From positions 1,984,001 through 2,048,000 of the forward strand of contig AP024096.1 in NCBI GenBank assembly GCA_015099395.1: a stretch of 64,000 nucleotides of DNA. The letters are read 5' to 3'. Below are positions 1 through 9,180 of the stretch, piece after piece (position 1 is the stretch's first letter; each line of letters opens with the position of its first letter). The translations under genes were made by a program, and so were the position numbers. The notes beneath the pieces were generated by a model. It was not told the DNA's origin, did not search any database, and saw only the letters and a list, made by a program, of their open reading frames with translations. The stretch comes from Ktedonobacteria bacterium brp13 (GTDB lineage: Bacteria; Chloroflexota; Ktedonobacteria; Ktedonobacterales; Ktedonobacteraceae).

Positions 1-437
1 CAACATGATATAAATGTTCCAGACAAGAAGTGCGTCAGAACGACACGCTTCTTCCGGTGGCAGAAGAAGAGGAAGTAGGGAACGGAGGGGAAGTCAGCGG
101 TGAGTGAGACGAAGCGGGCGTATCGGTATCGGTTCTACCCAACCGATGAACAGAGCACGATCCTGGCTCAAACCTTTGGCTGTGTCCGCTTTGTGTATAA
201 TGACGGACTGCAGACCCGTTCGCTGGCCTACAAAGAGCGCGGAGAGAAACTCTCCTATGGAGATCTCTCGGCGCGGTTACCTCACCTCAAGCAAACGTAT
301 CCCTGGCTGGCCGATGTTTCAAGTGTGCCCCTTCAGCAAGCGCTCAGGCATCTCAATACGGCCTTTGAAAACTTCTTTGCAGGGCGTGCCAGGTATCCTC
401 GTTTCAAGTGCAAGCAGAATAAGCAATCAGCCACCTA

Positions 438-1948
438 TGTATGCATGTGAGACCGCGTCCCCCAAGGAGTTTCACCACCTCGTGTCCCTCATTAAGAAGA
501 GCTCAGGGCGCGCACGCGTTGCTGTCGCTCCTGCAAGGAGCGAAGACGATGTTCGGATCGTGCCTGTTCTTGGATCTGCTGCACGTAGGTCGCAAACGAA
601 AGAGGCGTGGTTGACCAGGACACCACAGGAAGCACTTTGATGATCTGTCCTTCTGCCAGCAGTACCAGGTGCGCTTCCTCCGCGTTCAGGTGCACAGTGA
701 TGACCTGCCCCCGCCAGGCCTTGCCCACGTAGTAATGATTGAGATCCAACGTGATGCGACCGGCGGCATCGACGCGACGGCAAAAGACCTGTTGTGGTTC
801 CTGGCGCAACCACGCCAACGGATCGACCTGGGTGGGCAGCGGTGGTAACGGGGTCGCCTGGGCGACCCTCTCGGCTGGAGGTCGATCCAGGAGCGCTCGT
901 CCTTGATGCGGTCGCTCGTGGTTGTAAAAGGCCTCAAATGTGCTGAGGGCTTCCTGGGTCTGCAGCTGCGTGGTGGGACGTTCAAACTGCAGACACTCTT
1001 GATTGAGCGTGCGATGAAAGCGTTCGACGTAGGCATTTTGCTGAGGATGATGCGGATCACAGACCTGCATCTGGATGCCCAGACAAGCACCAAAACGCAG
1101 CAGCGCGGAACGAAAATCGCTGCCCTGAGGACTCCCGACAAAGCGGGGATCGCGGTCCAAGGTGATCTGGCGTGGCACGCCCCAGCGCTCCATGGCATGG
1201 ACCAGGGCTTCAATCACGGTTTCCGCGGTAAAGTCACTGCGCACTTCGGCGTGCAGCCAGAACGAAGACCCTTGATCGACCACGTTGAAGATTTCCAGGC
1301 GATGCTGCTGTTTGCCCTGGGGATCGATCTCGGCACTGCTGACATCCTTGAAATCCACTTGCCACTGACGCAACGGCTCAACGGGATCCAGGGGCTCATG
1401 GTGGGAAGGATGTCGAGGAACGATATACTGAAGCAGGCGTAAATAGTGATAGATGGTGCTACTTGCCGGAGGCACATAGCTTTCCTCTTCGGCATGGACC
1501 TGCCGTTGCAAATAGCTGCGAATGGTGCGTGGACCAGCCACCCGATGCAGTTGCTCGGGAAGCTGTTCGCGCAGGGTCGCAATCTGGAAAATCTCGTCAA
1601 GCGAGAGATGGGGAGGTGGCGTTTTGCGGGCACAGGAGTGCCCTTGTAAGATGAGATACACGTCGTCAAAAGGAGCGTCCAGATAGGGGCGAAGGCGACG
1701 GCGCCAGTCTTTGACCCAACTGAGGGACATGCCCGTCTCTTTGGCCAGGTGCGCTTGCGTCCACTCAGGATGACGTTGCAACAAGGTATACAACAAAAAG
1801 CGTTTGGGGTATGATTCATGCATGGCGATACTCCCTGATCTCTTCATCGATGAACAACTTTTGCACAGAGTGTATCGCCGTTTGCTTGGCATTTCCAGGG
1901 GCACGAGGTGGTAAGACTCTCTGGGGGACGCGGTCTCACATGCATACA
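438..1948 (-). mobile_element. IS481-like element inserted in tnpB
   Basis: The ends are near-perfect inverted repeats that begin TGTATGCATGTGAGACCGCG and continue for about 45 bp. They are flanked by a 5-bp direct repeat ACCTA (433-437 and 1949-1953), which I read as the target-site duplication. The element is about 1.51 kb and holds a single transposase gene on the minus strand. Excision at these limits restores the tnpB reading frame, which supports the boundaries. Confidence 0.85.
492..1823 (-). CDS. IS481-like DDE transposase
   Basis: About 443 residues. The N-terminal part is a helix-turn-helix region (HLAKETGMSLSWVKDWRRRL). The central integrase core has catalytic residues in WQVDFKDVSS (Asp), ITLDRDPRF (Asp) and NAYVERFHRT (Glu), with the usual HPQQN lead-in. 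A C-terminal beta-rich domain follows. The open frame runs upstream through the terminal repeat to 1949, but the start at 1823 (MHESYPKRF) removes residues translated from the repeat and fits the family. It appears intact and is the only gene of its element. Confidence 0.85.
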   Translation of the reverse strand: MHESYPKRFLLYTLLQRHPEWTQAHLAKETGMSLSWVKDWRRRLRPYLDAPFDDVYLILQGHSCARKTPPPHLSLDEIFQIATLREQLPEQLHRVAGPRTIRSYLQRQVHAEEESYVPPASSTIYHYLRLLQYIVPRHPSHHEPLDPVEPLRQWQVDFKDVSSAEIDPQGKQQHRLEIFNVVDQGSSFWLHAEVRSDFTAETVIEALVHAMERWGVPRQITLDRDPRFVGSPQGSDFRSALLRFGACLGIQMQVCDPHHPQQNAYVERFHRTLNQECLQFERPTTQLQTQEALSTFEAFYNHERPHQGRALLDRPPAERVAQATPLPPLPTQVDPLAWLRQEPQQVFCRRVDAAGRITLDLNHYYVGKAWRGQVITVHLNAEEAHLVLLAEGQIIKVLPVVSWSTTPLSFATYVQQIQEQARSEHRLRSLQERQQRVRALSSS

Positions 1949-2568
1949 ACCTATGCCTCCAATGCCTTCACCTGGGATGGTGAGACCTTGACGCTGGCCA
2001 AGATGAAGACTGCCCTGGATATTCACTGGCACCGAGCCCTGCCCAGGCACATCAAACCGAGCAGCGTCACGGTCAGTAAAGACGGTGCCAACCGCTATTT
2101 CGTCTCTTTTCTCGTGGCAGAGGACATTCCAGCGTTGCCCATCATCACGTCCATGGTCGGTCTGGATCTGGGTCTCACGTCCATGGTTATCCTCTCCACC
2201 GGTGAGGCGGTGGGCAATCCGCGCTTCTTGCAGCAGGATGAGAAGAAACTGGTCAGGGCACAGCGTCGGCACGCCAAGAAAAGGAAGGGGTCCAAGAATA
2301 AAGAGAAGGCCCGCGTAAAAGTGGCTCGGGTGCATGCTCGTATCTGCGATCGTCGGCGCGACTACCAGCACAAGCTTTCAGCACGCATCGTTCACGAAAA
2401 CCAAGTGATCTGCGTGGAGAGCCTGGCCGTCAAGAACATGGTCAAAAATCATTGTCTTGCAAAAGCGATTAGCGATGTGGGATGGGGCGAGTTTGTACGC
2501 CAACTGGAATATAAAAGCCAGTGGTCTGGACGGACCCTAGTACAGCTTGGCGGAAATATCGTAGGAGT

Positions 2569-3315
2569 CTAGAGGCGAGACGGTCCTTTGTAGGTCCAGT
2601 GAAAAGGACCATTGGAAAGACGATTGTAATAAGCAATGAATGCCAGGATGCCCTCGCGTAAGTGAGTCAGGGATGTCCAACTGGCACGAGCTAAGAGGCG
2701 GCGAACAAGAATACTAAACCAGATCTCAATTTGATTGAGCCAAGAACTGTGCCTGGGCGTGTAGACGAAGCGAATGCGATGGCTCGGGTTTGAAAGAAAG
2801 GCAGCTCGCGTCGGCATCGAGGCCAAATGACCACTTTTGCCTTTGATGCCCAGGTCCTCCTGGATGCCGCACTGCTCCGCGACGAGACGGACCAGCGTTT
2901 CAGACTGATGCGTGTTGAGCTGATCGGCGACAAAGACCCAGGCAGCCTCTGGATCAGTCTGAATGGTCTGGGCAATGTGAGCTGCAAAGTCGGCTTCGGT
3001 GCGTGTCGGTAAGAGGCTCGGGGCGATCACTTGACCGGTGGCTACATCCAAATTGGCGATCAGACTCAGGGTGCCATGCCGCTTGTATTCGAATTCCATC
3101 CGCTCGACATGACCTGGTAGCATCGGCAATGAAGGATGCAAACGCTCCAATGCTTGGACTCCTGTCATCTCATCGGTGCTGATCACATGCGTGCCCTGCG
3201 CCGCAAGTGCCGGAGTCGCTTCATAGACTTCGCACACCGTGCAGATCTGTTCCGTCAACTCAGCTGGATCGTCGGGAGGTGGCGTGAGCCAGTAGCGCTT
3301 GCGATGAGGCTGCAA
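2569..3315 (-). CDS. IS630 transposase, second frame (DDE catalytic part)
   Basis: A 248-residue frame with the DDE superfamily endonuclease core: VISTDEMTGVQAL (first Asp), WVFVADQLNTHQS (second Asp), and SWLNQIEIWF (Glu). The only in-frame start near the overlap is TTG at 3315, so the frame is probably expressed as a fusion to the upstream frame rather than alone. The C-terminus (FHWTYKGPSRL) is typical for the group. Confidence 0.8.
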   Translation of the reverse strand: MQPHRKRYWLTPPPDDPAELTEQICTVCEVYEATPALAAQGTHVISTDEMTGVQALERLHPSLPMLPGHVERMEFEYKRHGTLSLIANLDVATGQVIAPSLLPTRTEADFAAHIAQTIQTDPEAAWVFVADQLNTHQSETLVRLVAEQCGIQEDLGIKGKSGHLASMPTRAAFLSNPSHRIRFVYTPRHSSWLNQIEIWFSILVRRLLARASWTSLTHLREGILAFIAYYNRLSNGPFHWTYKGPSRL

Positions 3316-3811
3316 AACGCTCGCCTTTTAAAAAACGTCCCACCGTCCGGGGAGAAATCTGCTTGACGATCCCGCGTTTCACCGCTTCATCAGCCAGTTC
3401 ACGTGGAGTCCAACTGCTGACTGGTCGCTGTGATTCCCCTGGTGTTTCACACGCCAGAGCCATGATTTGCATGAACTGCTCGAACGTGAAGGTCTCTGGG
3501 GCACCGGGGCGCTGCTCATCGGTCAAGAGAACCTCGATGGCTTGACCAAGGAGTTTTGGCTTTGCGGTAGCTTCGATCGCCTCCAAATGGGCTTGCGCCC
3601 TGTGCCAGCGATCCCGCCAACGCCGCACTGTTTCATACCCCATCTGCAAGTGCTGGGCTATTTTGCTATTACTGACCCCCTCGGCTGCTTCCAAAATGAT
3701 GCGACCTCGTTTCACCAGTCGTTGGGCATTGGTGCTCCGATGCACCATACGCTCCAACAATTCGTGTTGTAACGAGCTCACATGAAGCTCGTTTGCTTGT
3801 GGATGAGGCAT
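3260..3811 (-). CDS. IS630 transposase, first frame (HTH part)
   Basis: A 183-residue upstream frame with the helix-turn-helix of IS630 transposases (SNSKIAQHLQMGYETVRRWRD) and the linker (SWTPRELADEAVKRG, ISPRTVGRFLKGE). It overlaps the second frame by 56 bases. The reading frames differ by +1, and a T6A4 run lies just upstream of the overlap (about 3330), so a full transposase would need a frameshift there. Two-frame organisation with presumed frameshifting is known in IS630 relatives. Alternatively the shift is a mutation that inactivates this copy. Confidence 0.8.
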   Translation of the reverse strand: MPHPQANELHVSSLQHELLERMVHRSTNAQRLVKRGRIILEAAEGVSNSKIAQHLQMGYETVRRWRDRWHRAQAHLEAIEATAKPKLLGQAIEVLLTDEQRPGAPETFTFEQFMQIMALACETPGESQRPVSSWTPRELADEAVKRGIVKQISPRTVGRFLKGERFAASSQALLAHATSRRSS

Positions 3812-3999
3812 GTGGACAATCTCCTTGCTTCTTTCTCTCCTTATTCTATCACATCCTCACTCACTATTTACGCCAGTCTGTACTAGTCAAAATCGATCAG
3901 TGGTTTCCTTCGAGCAAAACCTGTTATGAGTGCAAACAGGTCGTGGAAGATCTGCCTCTGGATGTACGCGAATGGACCTGTCCAGCGTGCGGTGCCTGG

Positions 4000-4180
4000 C
4001 ATGAACGCGATATCAACGCTGCACGCAATATCCTGGCTGAGGGACTCTCAGTGTCGGCCTGCGGAGGAAGTGTCAGACCTGTGCGGGTAAACGCCCGTCA
4101 GGCAACCCCCCAATGAAGCAGGAACCTCTCAATTCCGTGAGGATGAGAAGCCCCCGGATTCATCCGTGGGGAGATGTCAC
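4000..4180 (+). ncRNA. Candidate omega-RNA / right end of the tnpB element
   Basis: TnpB guide RNAs overlap the 3' end of tnpB and run to the right end of the element. Here the tnpB stop at 4116 is followed by a hairpin-forming block, AAGCCCCCGG-ATTCAT-CCGTGGGGAG (about 4149-4173), and the right end GATGTCAC at 4180. The second TnpB element in this window also ends in a TCAC motif. The left limit of the RNA is a guess. The guide would be read from sequence just right of 4180. Confidence 0.45.
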
Positions 4181-4251
4181 CAACGTGGATTTACGAGAAC
4201 AGGTCAAACGCTACTTCCGACTGAGGCTCACGCCATGGAAGGCGGGAACTT

Positions 4252-4887
4252 TCAAAAGAGCCTTGTATCACTTGAAGTCAGTACTCGCGTTGTTGCCGCT
4301 CGATATTCATATTGGGAACATACAGAGAAACCACATAGCACGAGCAATGCTTCTAGGGCTGCCTGCGTTTCCACAGGGAGGCTGGCAAACGTGACGCCAT
4401 ACAACTGTTGCTCAAAGGCATGTGCAGCAGAACGAATTAAACGCGTGAGGCGATCTGGGGTCGGAGCTTCCAGATGCATGCACCGGAACCAGGCGTAGGC
4501 TTCCTCTCGCAGTCGATCATCCTGGTGTTCCTGGGGCAACACCTCGGCAATCAGCCATTGCTGCAACTGTTCGGCGTCAGTGACGGTTGATTCGCGGAAA
4601 TCAAGGAGCCGACGAATATCCGCCCGGTGGTCTTTAATGGTACGCCCCTGCCAGTCATATTGGAGATACGCTTCTGGGGCCACACCAACCTGAGTTGCTA
4701 CAAATGAGATCACCACGCCTGGAATGTCATTTTTGAATGCAGGAAAGCGACCAGCGCGCTGAAAAAACTTGAGCAACACCGCAAATCCCAACCGTGTTGC
4801 CCCGATTTTATTGCCCAACTAGGCGAGATCCCAGGCACTGAGCATCCAATGCTCAATTAATTCTTCCTGTTCCCATTGTCGTTTCAT
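4252..4887 (-). pseudogene. Tn3-family transposase, N-terminal fragment with in-frame stop
   Basis: The minus strand reads a DUF4158-type Tn3 transposase N-terminus, starting MKRQWEQEELIEHW at 4887 and continuing TRLGFAVLLKFFQRAGRFP. An in-frame TAG (about 4818-4820) follows MLSAWDLA, so only a downstream restart is open. The frame is cut near 4340, after roughly 180 of about 1000 expected residues, next to the right end of the tnpB element. The gene is dead both by nonsense mutation and by truncation. Confidence 0.8.
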
Positions 4888-5114
4888 CGTTGATATTTAT
4901 CCCTTCCATCTTCTTCATTTGGTGAGTTCCTCTAATAGAGAGTGTCGGAACTGCCAGCTTATTCATGAATATAACGAAGAACTCCAGTGAGTACAACAAC
5001 TGATGCTCCAAGTAGGTAAAGTGGGCTCAAGTTCTTTTCCAGAAAAAAATGCGGAACTGCGAGGATAGAATAAACTATGCCCGTATTGTCCGCTACCTTG
5101 CGGCTGGTGACAGC
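4888..5114. other. Gene-free spacer with GGTGACAGCTT motif
   Basis: No convincing coding sequence. Near its right edge (about 5105-5120) it carries GGCTGGTGACAGCTT, a motif that recurs near 18560 (inverted) and 22690 in this window. The spacer separates the Tn3 and IS110 remnants. Confidence 0.4.
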
Positions 5115-6029
5115 TTATGTAGAAGCTATAAGATTTGTCAAGCCTTGGGAGGAAGTGTCTCTGGTGGCGAAGACAGCTAGAGACACACCATTCCCCTCTT
5201 GCACAGCCCCTTGCTGGGCTGTGTTCTTTGGCAGAAGCCCATGGGTGGGCTCATAGGCCTCTGGATATTTGAGCAAGTGGGCCGCGACCGCCAGCATCTT
5301 ACGCATCACTGTCATCAGAGCCGAGCCTTTGTTGAAACCGCGTGCCACAAGGCGATGGTAATAGGCTCCAAAGGCGGATCCATCAGTGTGGGTGCTGCGT
5401 AACGCTGCCAGGTAGAGCATCCGGCGAAGCAACCCACTCCCCCGTTTAGAAAGTTTCGCTTTGCCTTTCCAGCGTCCACTTTCTTTGATCTCAATATCCA
5501 TCCCGCCGTAGGCAATGATTTGATCAGTGCGCGCAAAGCGATCCACATCTCCCAATTCGGCACGCAGGACTGCGACGGTTTTCGGTCCAAATTCCTGGAT
5601 CTGCTGCAAGCCCTTCACGCCTGGATCATCGGCGATCTGTTGCTCGATTTCGGTTTCCAGGCGAGCCAGATTCTCGCGGGTGTGCGCCAACTGATCGCAG
5701 AGGACCTGTAAGCTGATCCCACGTCCAGCCAGGGCACGTCCACTGCTCCCGCTCTGCTGAGCCAAAGCGACCAACCGCTGGGCAGTAGGGCGACCAGAAT
5801 GGACAGGCGATTGCGACCGCAACAGATGCACGATTGGTTCGACGCCCGCCTCGACGATGGCCTGAGCATGCGGATACGCTTTGAGCACAGCCATCGCGTT
5901 GGGCAAGCAGGGATCAGCAAAGACCTGGATGAACTCTGGAAAGAGTACCACGACCAGGGATTGGATCTCATTTTGATAGCGGGTGGCTTCATCACTGAGA
6001 TGGGTATGGAGCCCCTTGAAATCCTTCAT
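5115..6029 (-). pseudogene. IS110-family transposase, N-terminally truncated
   Basis: 304 residues matching the middle and C-terminal part of IS110 recombinases. The C-terminal transposase_20 domain is clear (LQQIQEFGPKTVAVLRAELG, YGGMDIEIKESGRWKGKAKLS, RRMLYLAALRS). The N-terminal DEDD RuvC-like domain, about 100 residues, is missing and the frame is closed by a stop just upstream of the apparent start. The 5' noncoding end that would encode a bridge RNA is therefore also expected to be lost. It cannot be active alone. Confidence 0.8.
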
Positions 6030-6276
6030 TCTTACCTTCTACATGAATTGCTGCCTGCTTAGCGGGAAAAACGACAGGAAAAAATGTTATGACCCCGCAA
6101 TCAGCGCGAAGCGTGAGCACTGGGACAAACTTTCCTGGAAAAACCGCTTCCCATCTGGTACACTTTTTTCCAAACGTGTAAATTGCGTTCCTCATCGAGA
6201 GATTGGCGAACCGTTGGCATGCACGCGGAAGACGGGCGCAAATGTCAGGCGAGGTTGCTCATTGATCAAGAATTAT

Positions 6277-6307
6277 GGCCTCGGTCAGGGATATTCTGAC
6301 CGAGGCC
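6277..6307. terminator. Perfect 12-bp-arm hairpin downstream of the FAD oxidase gene
   Basis: GGCCTCGGTCAG and its exact complement CTGACCGAGGCC are separated by 7 bases. The hairpin lies about 50 bases after the stop of the minus-strand FAD oxidase gene. No long T run follows, so it may be a terminator without a U-tract, an mRNA 3' stabiliser, or an IS end. Confidence 0.5.
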
Positions 6308-6355
6308 AACGGTGCTCGTCTCCAGTATTTTTGCGGTTATTCTGGGATATCTCGG

Positions 6356-7735
6356 TTAGGAAGCAGCTGGAGCAATGTGTGCGATGGTGGAAGAGAACAC
6401 ATCATCAGGATCATAGGTTCGCTTCAGATCAAGCAAACGCTCATAGTTAGACCCAAGGGCCAGGGGAATACGCTCCTGCTCCCTCTCTTCTAGCAGATTG
6501 ATGTATCCTCCTTTGAGGGCAGAAGGGGCAAGTGATTGCGAGAGCATCCGCGCCCATTGGACATGCTTTTGTTCTTCATCGGCTGACTGGTCTTCCCAGG
6601 CGGCAATGATCTCAAACATGAGATGATCCTGACGCAGCGCAAAGGCCGTCTCAGACGCACTCACGCGACTGGCGGCTCCATGAAAATTATGAATTGAGAT
6701 CATCGAAAATGGGGAAGTCAATGGCAGTCCCTGCTCGATGAGTGTCTCAATGGTCCTGGTCTGCAATCCCTGAAACGACTGTGTCTGAATGTAGTAGTGA
6801 CGACCTTTCGGCGCGAGCGCATCCAACGCATGAATAAGGTCATGATATTCGACCGGTTGCACCTGATCTACCAGCGGTTTCCCAAAGGTCCGCAGGAGGG
6901 CAAGCACCTGCTCCCTCTCGACCTTTGGACCACAATAGGTAGGCGAGAGAAAGAGCATGGTCTGACCATCAGGATTCTGAAAGAACCCTGTCAGAATCGT
7001 CAGCTCGTCAGGAGCTGTGGCGATCACCTCGTTGTACCGGTGCAACACCTCTCTTGCCTGCTCTACTGGATAGAGCAATAAACCACCTAACACCGTTGTC
7101 AGAGGATGAAGGCGATATTCCAGAGCAACGACGACTCCGAAGTTGCCTCCCCCTCCACGTAGTCCCCAGAACAGATCGGGATGCTCTGAGGGGCTGGCTA
7201 TGACCAGTTCGCCAGCAGCTGTTACCACTTGTGCTGAGAGCAGGTTATCAGTAGCCAACCCATAGGCTCCCATCAGCGGTCCATATCCTCCCCCCAGGGT
7301 CAACCCAGCCATTCCAACGCCGGAACCTGTCCCTGTGGTTGTCACCAGGCCATATTCGTGTGCGGCCGCGATGAGGTCACTTGCCGTCGTTCCCGCCTGG
7401 ATACGGGCAGTGCGTGTCTGCGGATCGATGGTGACCTTCCTCATCAGGGAGCAATCGATCACGACGCCGTGTTCGCGCAGAGCTCGTCCTGCAAAATCGT
7501 GTCCACCACCACGGACAGAGAGTGGTAATCCATGCGAACGGACCCAGCGAAGAGCGTGAATGACATCCTGCGTATTGGCGCAGCGAACGAAGGCCATCGG
7601 GTGGGTTGTGACACCTCCATTCCAGATCTGGCGCACCTGTTCGTAGGTTTCGTCTTCAGGGAGAATAATCTGACCAGTCAGGAGTGCTGCAAGGTCTTTG
7701 AAAAAAAAATGGTCATAGGTATTCAGAGTTGTCAT
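6356..7735 (-). CDS. FAD-linked oxidase, berberine-bridge-enzyme type
   Basis: 459 residues. An N-terminal FAD_binding_4 (PCMH-type) domain is followed by a substrate domain and the short C-terminal BBE motif (NYERLLDLKRTYDPDDVF). VRGGGHDFAGRAL supplies His79, the expected covalent FAD attachment site. The position that is Cys in bicovalent members reads LTLGGGYGPLMG here, so attachment through one residue is likely. Relatives oxidise alcohols, sugars or alkaloid-like compounds with O2. There is no signal peptide, so it is cytosolic. It is intact, apparently monocistronic, with a GGAAG ribosome site. The substrate cannot be told from sequence. Confidence 0.88.
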   Translation of the reverse strand: MTTLNTYDHFFFKDLAALLTGQIILPEDETYEQVRQIWNGGVTTHPMAFVRCANTQDVIHALRWVRSHGLPLSVRGGGHDFAGRALREHGVVIDCSLMRKVTIDPQTRTARIQAGTTASDLIAAAHEYGLVTTTGTGSGVGMAGLTLGGGYGPLMGAYGLATDNLLSAQVVTAAGELVIASPSEHPDLFWGLRGGGGNFGVVVALEYRLHPLTTVLGGLLLYPVEQAREVLHRYNEVIATAPDELTILTGFFQNPDGQTMLFLSPTYCGPKVEREQVLALLRTFGKPLVDQVQPVEYHDLIHALDALAPKGRHYYIQTQSFQGLQTRTIETLIEQGLPLTSPFSMISIHNFHGAASRVSASETAFALRQDHLMFEIIAAWEDQSADEEQKHVQWARMLSQSLAPSALKGGYINLLEEREQERIPLALGSNYERLLDLKRTYDPDDVFSSTIAHIAPAAS

Positions 7736-7905
7736 TGTTTCTTCCTTTTATCGTATACATTGTCGTGTGTTTTCGTGCACTAAGCGGTTCACGCTCTCTC
7801 ACACCTATCAGTTCACTAGTTCGCAGGCCGATGCGTTTCTTGACACCGGTTCTTTACCGATGTTGCTGGGCCTCCCTCATGTCCCGGTTGGCATGAACCT
7901 CTCGC

Positions 7906-8883
7906 TCAGCGTTCTCTTGCCTCTTGCATCAGTTGTGCTATGGGTATGGGATGGGGTCCAAGCAGGTCGGAGAGAGCCTCCGAGAGCGTGGGAAAGCGAA
8001 ACTGAAATCCGGTGGAGAGAGCCACTTGTGGCACCGTGCGATGGCTATCGAGAAAGAGGTCTGCACGCTCTCCCCACACCAGCTTCATCATTCCCCTGGA
8101 CATGGGAAAGAGCCTGGGGCGATGAAGGGTGTGCGCGAACATTTTGGCGAACTCGCGACTGGTAACAGGATTGGGACTGGCGCTGATGAATGGGCCTGTA
8201 ATGGTTTCCTGATCCAAGGCGTGTAGGATCAAGCGAGCGACATCATTGATATGAATCCAGGAGAACCATTGTCCCCCAGGACCAAGCGTGCCGCCAAAGC
8301 CGCTGCGATACACGGGGAGCAGGGCAGCTAACGTTCCTCCTTCTCGCCCCAGCACCAGGCTCTGGCGCAGCAGCACCAGCCGGGCGCCAGTTTCGCGCAC
8401 GCGCTGCGCTTCGGCTTCCCACACCTGGGCCAGTTCTGCAAGGAAGCCTCCAGTCCCAGGGGCCGCCTTCTCATCGACCTGCCGATCTCCAGTATCGCCC
8501 GCGTACTCGACGGCAGTGGAAGAAATGAAGGTGCATCCTTCTCCTCCGATCTTGCGGATGCCCTCCACGAGCGAGCGGGTCGCAAGCAGCCGTGTTTGGG
8601 TGAGCTCCTGCTTGCGCGCCCGATTCCAGGGCCTGGCAAAGATGGGATCGCCCACCAGATTGACCACCGCGTCGGCCCCATCGACTGGAGCTACCGGATC
8701 ACTGGCCTGCCATCTCCGAATCTCTACAGCAGATGGGAAGTGATGTGCCGAAGGCTGGCGCACCAGCGCAATGACCCGATCCCCTGAAGCTTGCAGTGCC
8801 TCCACCAGGTGGTGCCCGACCATGCCGTTAGCGCCTGCGATAGCCACCGTACGGGATTTATCAGCTCTTGGTCTTGTCGTCAT
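7906..8883 (-). CDS. TIGR01777-type NAD(P)-dependent epimerase (SulA/YfcH-like)
   Basis: 325 residues with an N-terminal Rossmann fold (VAIAGANGMVGHHLVEAL). The SDR-like AVVNLVGDPIFARPW and STAVEYAG stretches lead to the C-terminal DUF1731 tail (LSTGFQFRFPTLSEALSDLL) diagnostic for this family. The physiological reaction of the family is unknown. It follows a small truncated DUF4267-like gene by 12 bases and lies downstream of the TetR gene on the same strand, so the three may form one transcription unit. The start at 8883 (MTTRPRADKS) has a GGAAG ribosome site. Confidence 0.85.
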   Translation of the reverse strand: MTTRPRADKSRTVAIAGANGMVGHHLVEALQASGDRVIALVRQPSAHHFPSAVEIRRWQASDPVAPVDGADAVVNLVGDPIFARPWNRARKQELTQTRLLATRSLVEGIRKIGGEGCTFISSTAVEYAGDTGDRQVDEKAAPGTGGFLAELAQVWEAEAQRVRETGARLVLLRQSLVLGREGGTLAALLPVYRSGFGGTLGPGGQWFSWIHINDVARLILHALDQETITGPFISASPNPVTSREFAKMFAHTLHRPRLFPMSRGMMKLVWGERADLFLDSHRTVPQVALSTGFQFRFPTLSEALSDLLGPHPIPIAQLMQEARER

Positions 8884-8895
8884 CGTCTCTTCCTT

Positions 8896-9093
8896 TCAAA
8901 TTCTCTGTGTGCGAAATGCATAATCACTGATATTGTGTAACGGTATGCCAAACCCGGCAGCGGCATCTGCCGGATGCAGCATCCCATTAATTCCTATATA
9001 GATGATGCCAATAGCTATTAAAGACGCTAACCAGGACGTAATGGACCTGAAACCCCAGGTGCTTCTCTGTTTGTTGATTACAGTATGTACCAT
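8896..9093 (-). pseudogene. Small DUF4267-like membrane protein, truncated
   Basis: 65 residues: one transmembrane segment (about residues 20-38) followed by GMLHPADAAAGFGIPL, which resembles the start of DUF4267 proteins (usually about 120 residues with several membrane segments). The frame ends abruptly in FRTQRI, 12 bases before the epimerase start, as if an internal deletion removed the rest. A functional short protein cannot be ruled out. Its promoter region holds a copy of the operator also found before the TetR gene. Confidence 0.55.
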
Positions 9094-9130
9094 TTTTAAG
9101 CCTTCTCCTTTTCTATTTCTCTTCTAAAAC

Positions 9131-9165
9131 TAACCAATGGATACTTATTGACCAATGGTAAATAA
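9131..9165. promoter_or_regulatory. Candidate TetR operator before the DUF4267/epimerase genes
   Basis: Two CCAATGG cores sit here (TAACCAATGGATAC and TTGACCAATGGTAAATAA), upstream of the 9093 start. The same core in a similar frame (TTATTTACTTACCAATGG) lies in the promoter of the TetR gene at 9810-9834. A shared site suggests that the TetR protein represses both units. Confidence 0.6.
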
Positions 9166-9180
9166 CGCGCAAAAAAGTCG

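Larger units (their letters stand above)
2540..3883 (-). mobile_element. IS630-family element inserted in tnpB
   Basis: Inverted ends GTACAGCTTGGCGGAAATA (left) and, on the other strand, GTACAGACTGGCGTAAATA (right) are flanked by TA dinucleotides at 2538-2539 and 3884-3885. TA duplication is the hallmark of IS630/Tc1 elements. The 1344-bp element carries two overlapping transposase frames on the minus strand. Removing it restores GRTLVKIDQW in tnpB. Confidence 0.88.
100..4116 (+). pseudogene. tnpB: tnpB (IS200/IS605-type RNA-guided nuclease), split by two IS insertions
   Basis: Three pieces (100-437, 1954-2539, 3886-4116) join in frame into one TnpB. Piece 1 is the N-terminal part from a GTG start at 100 behind a GGAGGGG ribosome site. 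Piece 2 carries the first RuvC aspartate (VGLDLGLTS) and the RuvC glutamate (VICVESLAVKNM). Piece 3 carries the CYEC and CPAC zinc ribbon and the last RuvC aspartate (HERDINAARN). Removing the two insertions and one copy of each target duplication restores QSATYASNAF and GRTLVKIDQWF, as expected for the family. The protein would have been a nuclease guided by an RNA from the element's right end. All catalytic positions survive, so it was probably functional before the insertions. No tnpA partner is seen. The left end lies in or before bases 1-99. Confidence 0.9.

Noticed and set aside
103..2371. Several frames of 60-250 codons overlapping the IS481-like transposase and tnpB on other frames
   Set aside because: All are shadows of the real genes; none has domain features.
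6030..6276. Possible IS110 bridge RNA upstream of the IS110 gene
   Set aside because: The transposase lacks its N-terminal domain, so the genuine left end is missing and this sequence is not the native flank.
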